DNA of 64,000 nt from an uncultured Lachnospiraceae bacterium. Lineage in GTDB: Bacteria > Bacillota > Clostridia > Lachnospirales > Lachnospiraceae. The DNA is taken from NCBI GenBank assembly GCA_910579425.1, contig CAJTVL010000006.1:1-64000 (forward strand), read 5' to 3'. The translations under genes and the position numbers were made by a program. The notes under the pieces were generated by a model, which had not been told where the DNA came from, searched no databases, and saw nothing but the letters and a program-made list of their open reading frames with translations. Each line of letters starts with the position of its first letter. The first letter of the stretch is position 1. This document shows positions 1 to 6,520 of the stretch, piece after piece.

Positions 1-1
1 A

Positions 2-46
2 AAGTTTTTAGATATGCATCAGTTTAATGAATTGGCTGGGCGCTGA
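2..46 (+). CDS. C-terminal tail of a gene entering from the left (partial)
   Basis: An open frame enters from the window edge and stops at TGA 44-46, with 14 codons visible (KFLDMHQFNELAGR). It is too short to assign. It ends about 100 bases before the Rpn-like gene on the same strand. The frame could also be open by chance. Confidence 0.25.
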   Translation, partial: KFLDMHQFNELAGR

Positions 47-148
47 ATTGTAACGAAAAGAGGATTTTATCTGCCACTGGCATGAATTAGTAAGTTGATT
101 TGTATGGAAAAGAATAATATAATAAACACAGAAGCGGAGGAAAAGATA

Positions 149-1003
149 ATGGATTATAAAGATAAAATCTATGATGTGTGGGAAGAATTAAGTATATCCA
201 ATGATTTCCTGTTTGGGAAGGTAATGCAGGATGCGCAGCTGTGCAGGGAGCTGCTCCAGAGAATCCTTCCGGAGCTTGACATTGACCATATAGAATATCC
301 CGAATTGCAGAAAGGGATTAAACCGGATATGGATGCCAAAAGCGTAAGGCTGGATGTATATGTGCGGGATGGAAAAGGCACCGTTTATGACATTGAAATG
401 CAGGTGGCAAATACGAAGGAGCTTCCCAAAAGAACAAGGTATTACCAGAGTATGATCGATCTACAGATGATTGACAAAGGGCAGTCCTATAAGAAGCTGA
501 ATCCAAGCTATATCATATTTATATGTCAGTTTGACATATTTGATACGGGGAGACATATCTACACCTTTGAAAACATCTGCAAAGAAGATAAAAATATCCC
601 ACTGGGAGACGGAGCTATAAAGATATTTTTAAATGCGGATGGGAAAATGGACGATGTCAGCAGAGAGCTGAAAGCGTTTTTGGACTATGTGGCAGGGAAG
701 AAGTCAGAAGATTCATTCGTGAAGAGATTGGAAGAGGCCGTAAAGGCGGCAAAGAAAAACAGAGAATGGAGGCATGAATATATGACATTGTTAATGAGGG
801 ATCAGGAGAATATCGAAAAAGGGATCCAGCAAGGAATCCGGCAAGGAATTGAACAGAGCATATATGGAGTAATTGCAATATGCCAGGAGTTGCGTTTGTC
901 AGATGATGAGATTTCAGAAAAGTTACAGGGGAGGTTTAACCTTTCAGAAGAAGAGGCGCAGGAGTATTTGCAGGAGTCGGAGAGAGAATTAGCTTGTCCT
1001 TAA
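149..1003 (+). CDS. Rpn family PD-(D/E)XK nuclease / putative transposase-like protein
   Basis: This is a 284-residue protein of the Rpn (recombination-promoting nuclease, PDDEXK_2) type. The N-terminal half reads as the nuclease fold: Asp69 in RLDVYV and the Glu83-x-Gln85 pair in DIEMQ match the D...ExQ signature of the family. The C-terminal part is charged and helical, with an IQQGIRQGIEQ-type segment common in these proteins. The ATG at 149 is preferred over the in-frame start at 95 because a GGAGG (135-139) sits ten bases upstream of it. Known Rpn proteins cut DNA and raise RecA-independent recombination, and they are often mobile or linked to phage defence. The gene lies in the cargo of the serine-recombinase element. 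The gene looks intact; its exact role here is unknown. Confidence 0.8.
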   Translation: MDYKDKIYDVWEELSISNDFLFGKVMQDAQLCRELLQRILPELDIDHIEYPELQKGIKPDMDAKSVRLDVYVRDGKGTVYDIEMQVANTKELPKRTRYYQSMIDLQMIDKGQSYKKLNPSYIIFICQFDIFDTGRHIYTFENICKEDKNIPLGDGAIKIFLNADGKMDDVSRELKAFLDYVAGKKSEDSFVKRLEEAVKAAKKNREWRHEYMTLLMRDQENIEKGIQQGIRQGIEQSIYGVIAICQELRLSDDEISEKLQGRFNLSEEEAQEYLQESERELACP

Positions 1004-1098
1004 ATGGCGGTTCCCCTGGAAGAGAGTATGTGAATCGGCATTGATGGAATTATTAATTAACACAAAGGCAGTTTATGGGGTGTGTTGAACGTTGTAGG

Positions 1099-1145
1099 AA
1101 ATATCCGCAGTGGCAGGGGGATGCCTGTCCTGCGGATATTTTTAC
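1099..1145 (+). terminator. Hairpin terminator after the Rpn-like gene
   Basis: AAATATCCGCAG (1099-1110) pairs perfectly with CTGCGGATATTT (1130-1141). The 3' arm runs into a stretch of T. This is a classic intrinsic terminator about 95 bases downstream of the Rpn-like stop codon. Confidence 0.75.
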
Positions 1146-1226
1146 GTGAGGGAAAACGATGCAGTAAATGTATATAGATTAATGTGCGGGGCTGCGGCAG
1201 GGAATAGAAAATGGAATAGGATGGCC

Positions 1227-1256
1227 GGGCTGGAATTTTTCCAGCCCTTATTTTTA
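1227..1256 (+). terminator. Hairpin with T-tract in the leader of the small ORF at 1274
   Basis: GGGCTGGAA (1227-1235) pairs with TTCCAGCCC (1239-1247) and is followed by TTATTTTTA. It ends only a few bases before the GGAGG that serves the ATG at 1274. It is therefore either a terminator of upstream transcription or a leader attenuator for that ORF. Confidence 0.6.
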
Positions 1257-1273
1257 CGGAGGTAAAAGAGATT

Positions 1274-1534
1274 ATGGAATTAAAAAGTTTTGACAACTTA
1301 CAGCAGGCAAAGGATCTCGTAAGAGGGCTGCGTGACATCATGTTTTACATGGAAACTGCAGAGCAGGACAGGCTGATGCCGATTACTGTCCTCGCCCCTT
1401 CCGAGGCGGTATTGGAAAAAGTGTATTCCCTGCTTGAAGGAATGGAAGAAGAAAAATATCCAGGCGGCGGGGATTCCCCGCCGTTTTTCAGCGGGAATTT
1501 TCAGCCAGATAGTTCTCAACGGAAGCCTTTGTGA
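1274..1534 (+). CDS. Small hypothetical protein, C-terminus probably read through a terminator
   Basis: This 86-residue ORF has a good ribosome binding site (GGAGG at 1258-1262). Residues 1-63 look like a normal acidic helical protein (MELKSFDNLQQAKDLVRGL at the start). From about residue 64 the reading frame runs through a hairpin terminator (1465-1488) and then through the antisense of a decayed excisionase gene. The last ~20 residues (PGGGDSPPF onwards) are therefore probably not part of the ancestral protein. I do not recognise the family. It resembles short accessory ORFs of conjugative elements in size and position only. Confidence 0.5.
   Translation: MELKSFDNLQQAKDLVRGLRDIMFYMETAEQDRLMPITVLAPSEAVLEKVYSLLEGMEEEKYPGGGDSPPFFSGNFQPDSSQRKPL
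1465..1488. terminator. GC-rich hairpin terminator between convergent genes
   Basis: CGGCGGGG (1465-1472) pairs with CCCCGCCG (1476-1483) around an ATT loop, followed by TTTTT on the plus strand. It lies where the plus-strand small ORF meets the minus-strand excisionase-like remnant (stop at 1488), as expected for a shared terminator. Confidence 0.7.
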
Positions 1535-1650
1535 TTTTCCCCTGAATGCTCTGATTTTCTTTTCCGCCAGTAAGCGGTAGGCAAGGTTCTTTCCAATCAT
1601 AAGTATTTCGCATAGATCGTCTATTGTCAGTAGAAGATGTTTAATTACGC
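1488..1650 (-). pseudogene. Excisionase-like HTH gene remnant (frameshifted)
   Basis: Read on the minus strand, the frame gives LLTIDDLCEILMIGKNLAYR followed by LLAEKKIRAFRG, the winged-helix/HTH signature of Tn916-type excisionases and related DNA-binding proteins. At the GGGGAAAAT run near 1530 the frame must shift by one base to continue as KITKASVENYLAENSR and then a stop (1488-1490), which is the expected C-terminus of this family. Upstream of about 1640 I see no start codon with a ribosome binding site, so the 5' end is also damaged. In an intact element this gene would help direct excision. Confidence 0.65.
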
Positions 1651-2142
1651 TATCTATTACATCCAGGTGGAACTTGGTTTTTCCGAAGAATATTTTGAAG
1701 AACATGATCGGCATTGTGGTAGCTATGGTAGAAATCAGACCATTAAGATTGAAAGAATTGGGAAAAAATATCAATTGGGAAGCAGAATACGATGCAAAAA
1801 GAGAATGCAATTTCCCAAAGCCTGCCGTGTTTTAAACTCATCGAAATAATGAGTTTGAGACAACAGCAGGAAGATGGGTTTTATTATGACTCTAATGGAA
1901 TGCTGGCTGCTTTTGATACGGATTTAACTCAAAAAGTTAACAGAGTTGTTGTTCGGAAGGATATCTTGGATACTTTCCTCAGCAAGACCGGGATGAAGCT
2001 TGTTTGGTTGGTAGATGCCGAAAAAGAGATTCATGCTGGGGATTATTCCATTACAAAGTGGAGTGATTGGGAGGCTGTATTTATCTATGAAGGAGATAGC
2101 ATAGCAGATGAAATCCATAGACTTCAAGAAAAAAACGAATAG
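1637..2142 (+). pseudogene. Decayed C-terminal remnant of a large ATPase-type protein (possibly Avs/STAND-like)
   Basis: Three reading frames together give one protein-like sequence. Frame A ends with IERIGKKYQ. A +1 shift near 1773 gives NWEAEYDAKRECNFPKPAVF. A second shift at the TTTTAAA run near 1830 gives KLIEIMSLRQQQEDGFYYDS and a 100-residue tail ending with WSDWEAVFIYEGD. The junctions make biochemical sense, so this is a frameshifted gene and not noise. From memory, an ERIGKKYQW-type motif and a DYSITKWSDW-type tail occur near the end of large antiviral STAND ATPases. That assignment is a low-confidence inference. No catalytic domain survives. Confidence 0.45.
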
Positions 2143-2326
2143 AAATGAAGAAACAAATGCAAAGAGTCAAAGTATTATGATTTTTAAATTGAGATGGGAG
2201 AAAATGCATGGCAGAGAACCATCAACAGAATGGAAAGAATTCTGGCGTAATGAGGAGTTAAAATTGTATTGTAGTTTTGTAAATGTTCAGGGTGGTAAGA
2301 TAGATATGGGATATATTGATTTGTGA
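2108..2326 (+). CDS. Small ORF of unknown function, possibly a gene fragment
   Basis: This 72-residue frame has a plausible aromatic-rich sequence (FKLRWEKMHGREPSTEWKEF). It overlaps the preceding remnant. Its TGA (2324-2326) overlaps the GTG at 2323 of the truncated nuclease gene. No convincing ribosome binding site precedes it. I do not recognise it, and it is probably another fragment joined by rearrangement. Confidence 0.25.
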   Translation: MKSIDFKKKTNRNEETNAKSQSIMIFKLRWEKMHGREPSTEWKEFWRNEELKLYCSFVNVQGGKIDMGYIDL

Positions 2327-3039
2327 CAACATTGTTGTCACAAATAAGTTGGTCAAATCATCTGGCAATAATTTCAAAAGCGAGAACACCCGAAGAGCGT
2401 CATTTTTATATAACGCTTTGTATAAAAGAAAATTATTCGGCACGAGAACTATCCCGCCAGATTGACAGTGGATATTGTGAACGATATATGTTATCCAAAG
2501 AGAAACTGTTACCTGAGCCGATAAAAGGATTAAAAGAAAACCCATTTCTGGATTCTTATGTGATAGAATTTCTGGATCTGCCATCTAATTTTAAGGAACC
2601 TGATTTAAGAAAGGGCCTGATTAGAAATATGAAGGATTTTATTCTGGAGGTTGGCAGGGATTTTACGTTCGTTGATGAAGAATTCCGCGTCCAGGTTGGT
2701 GGTGAAGGTTATAAGATCGATCTGCTGTTCTTTCATCGGGGATTACAGTGCCTTGTGGCGTTTGAATTGAAAATCGGGAAATTTAAGCCGGAATATATAT
2801 CGAAAATGGATTTCTATCTGGAAGCGCTCGATCGTCAGAAGAAAAAGGAAAATGAGAATCCGAGTGTTGGAATGATATTATGTGCATCTAAAGATGATGA
2901 AGTCGTTGAGTATGCTATGAGCAGAACATTGTCTCCAATGATGGTTGCAGAGTATCAACTCCAATTGCCGGATAAGAATATACTGCAAAAGAAATTACAG
3001 GAATTGATCAATATGCCTTTATTAGAAGAAGATGAGTAA
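2323..3039 (+). pseudogene. N-terminally truncated DUF1016/YhcG-type PD-(D/E)XK nuclease
   Basis: The 238 residues match the C-terminal nuclease half of the DUF1016 (YhcG) family. The part begins in the middle of the usual protein (TTLLSQISWSNHLAII) and keeps the catalytic core: Asp133 in YKIDLLFFHRG and Glu148-x-Lys150 in AFELKIG. Full-length members have an extra N-terminal domain of roughly 100 residues, which is missing. The frame opens with GTG at 2323 without a good Shine-Dalgarno sequence, so it may not be expressed. YhcG proteins are linked to restriction/defence islands and Holliday-junction processing. The 3' end overlaps the next gene by eight bases. Confidence 0.7.
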
Positions 3040-3427
3040 GTTAACTGGGAAGCTAATGTTTGGTATGTGGAAAGCGAATCAGCAGGAAAGCGAGAGAAAG
3101 ATACAACTTGCCGTTGCTGAGATTCATAGGACTGTGTCAGAGGGGAAACCTATATCAGTATCTGAACTTTCCAGAAATACAGGATTGTCGAAAGGATTCT
3201 TTTATAAGAACGAGCAAGTGAGAAGCCTATTAAATGAAGAGAAAGAAAAACAGGATCAGGGAACATTTGCCCGGATCAAGAGAGAGGTGCGAGATAAAAG
3301 CCTGGAGAAACAGGTAGAGTTATATCAAAGGGAAATAAAGAGGCTGTTGAATGAAAACGAAAATTTGAAGAAGGAGAACCGGAAATTGGTTAGAGCGTTG
3401 AATAAGCTGCAAAAGGAAGTGAAATAG
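3032..3427 (+). CDS. DUF6262-like protein (Tn554 TnpC type), HTH plus coiled coil
   Basis: This is a 131-residue basic protein. Residues ~38-62 form a helix-turn-helix-like segment (ISVSELSRNTGLSKGFFYKN). Residues ~75-131 are a long charged coiled coil (LYQREIKRLLNENENLKKEN). This layout fits DUF6262, the accessory protein encoded third in Tn554-type tnpABC units. The two tyrosine recombinases that normally accompany it are absent, so it is an orphan here. It starts inside the end of the truncated nuclease frame (eight-base overlap), which suggests coupling or a junction between fragments. Confidence 0.6.
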   Translation: MSKLTGKLMFGMWKANQQESERKIQLAVAEIHRTVSEGKPISVSELSRNTGLSKGFFYKNEQVRSLLNEEKEKQDQGTFARIKREVRDKSLEKQVELYQREIKRLLNENENLKKENRKLVRALNKLQKEVK

Positions 3428-3502
3428 AGAAAAGTGTGTATAGTGTTAAAACACTGATAAATAAAGGAAAACCTGTCTTGATACAAGTTTTTACACCCGA
3501 TT

Positions 3503-4090
3503 TTGTGGTGTTCCTTTTGTCAGAAAAGACGAAAATTTAAAGCCCAGAAAGCTATGGCCTCAAAGTTGTTCTTACTTATTGACGAATTTCAGACATTGGA
3601 CTGCAATCGCCGTTCAATTATCGGGTTATGCCTGACAGAGGGGCAGAAATATGGGGCGAACCTGATTTTGGCAACACAGTTCCTTGATGGCAATTTTTCG
3701 GATGCAGTCATTAGCCAATTTAGACGGGGGGGGTTTCGCTTTTATTTTCGTTTGACGGAAGAAGAAGCTGCGATTGTGAGCAGGCAGCTTGCCTATAACT
3801 TGAATTCCGGAGCGCAGCTGAGGAAAAAGCTTGCAGAACTTCCCAAAGGAAATTGCCTGATGGTCGGGCCGCATACTGTGGGAGAGAAGGAGGAAATTTC
3901 AGAGAATATACGTTTTTTAGAGATTGTTTGTGTGGAAGAAAGTACAGGGAAGATAGTGGTCGTTGTACCTGAAAGAGGCAAAGATCGTATCGAGAAGCCT
4001 AATAGAGCCACACTGCAGCATATAATAGATCAAGGTTCGCAGTATCGGGGAAAGCTTCATGCGAAAACACGATATCCACGTCCAAATTGA
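3503..4090 (+). pseudogene. C-terminal fragment of a HerA/FtsK/TraD-type ATPase (DptH-like?)
   Basis: The 195-residue frame begins just before a Walker B strand (LFLLIDEFQTLD), then has the motor-ATPase sensor segment NLILATQFLDGNF and a trailing region (LAELPKGNCLMVGPH) that recalls HerA/FtsK-like ATPases such as DptH of phosphorothioation-linked restriction. No Walker A is present in the frame or just upstream, so only the 3' third of the gene remains. The start at 3503 lacks a clear ribosome binding site. The identification as DptH-like is from memory and weak. Identification as an ATPase fragment is solid. Confidence 0.55.
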
Positions 4091-4250
4091 CAGCGGTATC
4101 CCAGACAAATATATACAAGATCTAACTAACATTTATACAGCTACATATATAAAGAAGACTCTTAATGAAAGCGGCTTACCAAAGGAGGTGCAACTAAATG
4201 TCATCGAAAAGTTAATTGAATCAATAAAGACGAATAACGTTAATATCTAA
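4059..4250 (+). CDS. Small hypothetical protein overlapping the ATPase fragment
   Basis: This is a 63-residue frame starting inside the end of the ATPase fragment (32-base overlap) with a weak GGGAAAG upstream. The sequence is helical and charged (ESGLPKEVQLNVIEKLIESI). I do not recognise it. It may be a coupled small gene or an out-of-frame reading of a decayed region. Confidence 0.3.
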   Translation: MRKHDIHVQIDSGIPDKYIQDLTNIYTATYIKKTLNESGLPKEVQLNVIEKLIESIKTNNVNI

Positions 4251-4318
4251 GATCTAAAGCTCAAATAAGCTATTTACATTGTCGCATGCCATAGCCTGCG
4301 AGATACGGGCATGTGGCC

Positions 4319-4392
4319 CCCGCGGCATTCGCCGGATGTCTATGAGATGCTTTGCATCTCTTTGAGCAGCCGCCTGGCCCATTATCCGCGGG
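4319..4392 (+). promoter_or_regulatory. Structured leader upstream of the serine recombinase
   Basis: The 172-base gap before the recombinase is G+C-rich and foldable. CCCGCGG (4319-4325) pairs with CCGCGGG (4386-4392). Inside that loop GAGATGC (4344-4350) pairs with GCATCTC (4354-4360). The ribosome binding site AAGGAGG follows, about six bases before the ATG at 4423. It could be an RNA leader or part of a recombination site. I cannot tell which. Confidence 0.35.
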
Positions 4393-4422
4393 AATCAAAT
4401 TAGCAGGGAAGGAGGCTTACAA

Positions 4423-6258
4423 ATGTTAATCGCCATCTACAGCCGCAAATCCAAATGGACAGGAAAGGGAGACAGCGTTGAAAACCAGCTCATCATGTGC
4501 AAAGAATATATAGCCATGTTTATAGAAGGCGGCGGCTCGGCGGAGATCATCGAGTACGAGGATGAGGGCTTTTCCGGCAAAAACACGAAACGGCCCCAGT
4601 TCCAGAAGATGATGCAGGATATGAAGGAGAGACATTTCGACTATCTGGTGTGCTACAGGTTGGACCGCCTGGGAAGGAATCTTGCGGATCTTGCGAACCT
4701 GATGGAAGATTTAAACCGCAGGAACACCTCTTTTATCAGCATCAAAGAAAAATTTGACACGACCACCCCCATTGGAAAAGCCATGCTTTATTTTTCCGGC
4801 GTGCTGGCCCAGATGGAGCGGGAGCAGATTGCAGAGAGGGTGAAGGATAATATGATCATGCTGGCAAGAAGCGGACGCTGGCTGGGGGGAACCACACCTC
4901 TTGGCTATTCTTCCTTGAAGCTGGAAAAGGAGGTCAGCGCCCTGAAAAAGAAATCCATGTTCTGTCTTACCCAGAATCCGGAGGAAATCCATCTTGCCAG
5001 GTTCATCTTTTCCTGCTTTATGGAGAAGCATTCCATCACCAAGGTGATGGAGCATCTGCTCACGAACAATATGAAAACCAGAAACGGGAAGGAATTTTGT
5101 GTTTCCGGCATCAGGGACATTCTTGTGAATCCTGTGTACTGTATCGCGGACGAGGAAGCCTATGCGTATTTTTACGACCTGGGATGCCAGGTGTGTATTG
5201 ATAAGGAAGAGCTGGATTACGAATCAGGGCTGATGGGATATGCCAAGACCACCTCATCTGTCTATAAGAACCAGAGCCTGCCCTGGGAATCATGGATCAT
5301 ATCCAAAGGGCGCCACAAAGGGATTGTCAGCGGGAAGGATTACGTCCGTGTCCAGCGTCTTTTGGAAAATAATAAGGGTAAGGGGGATAATTTCAGAAAT
5401 CTCAGGAATAGTGTGTCGCTTTTGTCAGGGCTCCTTTATTGTACCTGCGGGCATCTGATGCGGCCTAAGAATTACCCGGAAACCAGGCTGACACAGAAGG
5501 GAGAGCGCACATTTTCTTACCGATGCCCTTACAAAGACAAAACCCATGGGGAAAACTGCAATAACCAAAACGTCCATGGAAATCTCCTGGATGAGGCGGT
5601 ATGCAAGGAGATATTTGCCCTTACAAAGCCGGACGAGGGGATAATCCCCATGTTGGAAGAACTGAAGAGGCAGATCATGGACTCGGATATTGAAATCATG
5701 TCCGAAAAGCAGCTTATGACCCGGGAATATGAGAAAAAGAAAGCAGAGATACAAAAGCTGGTAGGTTCCATTAAGCAGATGGAAGCAGACAGCGTTTCCG
5801 TCAGGTATATTAATGAAGAGATACAAAAGCTGGATATGGAATGCCTGGGACTGCAAAAGAGAATCAAAATGGTGAAGAAGGATGAACACGAGAAAACGCA
5901 GATACTTGATTACATCAAAGAAATATCGGAAAAGCTGACTGACTTCCCCCGGATTTTTGATGCTCTTCTCCTGATACAGAAGAGGGCGTTTCTGAAAGAG
6001 ATCATTGAAAAAGTCGTGTGGGATGGAGAAGTTGCCCATATCTACCTGAAAAGCCCGGTGCCAGAAAAGCACCGGGATATTTTCGTCCGTTTTTTGCAGG
6101 GCACCTGCTTTTTGGAAAAGGTAAACCGGCAGTGGTATCCAAAGTATCCAAAACAAAACCATCGCATTACCGCACCCGCTGGGCCCTACAATAGCCAGGA
6201 ATTCCCCCTTTTCAACCTGAAAGGATATATTGGTCAAGGCTCTGGTCTCGCCTTTTAG
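4423..6258 (+). CDS. Large serine recombinase (integrase) of the mobile element
   Basis: This is a 611-residue site-specific recombinase. The N-terminal resolvase domain (about 1-150) carries the nucleophile Ser10 in YSRKS, plus YRLDRLGRN and GKAMLYFSGVLAQMEREQ. The recombinase domain follows (about 155-290). The zinc ribbon (about 339-385) has CTCGH and a second pair in CPYKDKTHGENC. A long coiled coil (about 410-500) follows. This is the layout of TnpX/TndX-type integrases. The gene has its own AAGGAGG. Codons from about residue 582 onward lie in chromosomal DNA beyond the element end, so the last ~30 residues are the antisense of an ABC transporter gene. In the circular form the C-terminus would differ. 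The catalytic residues are all present, so the enzyme should be active. Confidence 0.93.
   Translation: MLIAIYSRKSKWTGKGDSVENQLIMCKEYIAMFIEGGGSAEIIEYEDEGFSGKNTKRPQFQKMMQDMKERHFDYLVCYRLDRLGRNLADLANLMEDLNRRNTSFISIKEKFDTTTPIGKAMLYFSGVLAQMEREQIAERVKDNMIMLARSGRWLGGTTPLGYSSLKLEKEVSALKKKSMFCLTQNPEEIHLARFIFSCFMEKHSITKVMEHLLTNNMKTRNGKEFCVSGIRDILVNPVYCIADEEAYAYFYDLGCQVCIDKEELDYESGLMGYAKTTSSVYKNQSLPWESWIISKGRHKGIVSGKDYVRVQRLLENNKGKGDNFRNLRNSVSLLSGLLYCTCGHLMRPKNYPETRLTQKGERTFSYRCPYKDKTHGENCNNQNVHGNLLDEAVCKEIFALTKPDEGIIPMLEELKRQIMDSDIEIMSEKQLMTREYEKKKAEIQKLVGSIKQMEADSVSVRYINEEIQKLDMECLGLQKRIKMVKKDEHEKTQILDYIKEISEKLTDFPRIFDALLLIQKRAFLKEIIEKVVWDGEVAHIYLKSPVPEKHRDIFVRFLQGTCFLEKVNRQWYPKYPKQNHRITAPAGPYNSQEFPLFNLKGYIGQGSGLAF
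6160..6175. other. Right attachment junction of the element (attR)
   Basis: On the minus strand the ABC ATPase frame is continuous up to its glycine-rich P-loop (VGPSGCG, last codon at 6168-6170) and then turns to unrelated sequence where Lys-Ser/Thr is expected. The change falls between about 6164 and 6170. The serine recombinase that enters from the left spans it. Serine integrases share only a very short core between sites, so the exact crossover cannot be fixed from one junction. Confidence 0.75.
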
Positions 6259-6306
6259 GCTGTGATATGAGAAACAAATATTGTTACATTTCAGGACAGG
6301 ATTCAT
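6167..6306 (-). pseudogene. 5' stump of an ABC transporter ATPase gene cut at Walker A (nitrate/sulfonate/taurine type)
   Basis: The minus-strand ATG at 6306 has a GGGAGG eight bases upstream, so it is the start and the in-frame ATG at 6318 is not. The 46 codons read as the N-terminus of an SsuB/TauB/NrtD-like ATPase (NPVLKCNNICFSYHSLKGE, then LAIVGPSGCG). The Lys-Ser-Thr of the Walker A motif is lost at the element junction. The remaining three quarters of the gene must lie left of the element, outside the window. The gene is inactive while the element is integrated. The substrate type is inferred from the N-terminal pattern only. Confidence 0.8.
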
Positions 6307-6352
6307 AATTCCTCCCATATTTTTTGTTCAATAGAGTGAGTTGTTTGCATAA

Positions 6353-6381
6353 TTGACAGACAGGGAACTTATAATTATAAG
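6353..6381 (+). promoter_or_regulatory. Promoter reading towards argH, with palindromic operator
   Basis: TTGACA (6353-6358), a 17-base spacer and TATAAG (6376-6381) form a near-consensus promoter about 140 bases upstream of argH. A perfect 18-bp palindrome, AACTTATAATTATAAGTT (6366-6383), covers the -10 box and part of the spacer, as an operator would. The region also lies upstream of the divergent ABC stump. It does not match the ArgR box I know. Confidence 0.7.
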
Positions 6382-6520
6382 TTATGAGTAGCCGGTTTTT
6401 CTGTGCATAAAATCGGTAATGGTCTAAAAATCTATTAAAATGTCTTTCTTCTGCATTGAAAATCCCACAGGAATATGGTAGTATCAAATGCAGATTTAAT
6501 AATTGAAAGGAAAGAAGATT

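Noticed and set aside
5425..6318. 297-codon minus-strand frame beginning as an ABC ATPase
   Set aside because: Only the first ~50 codons are ABC sequence; the rest is antisense of the recombinase. It is recorded as a 5' stump instead.
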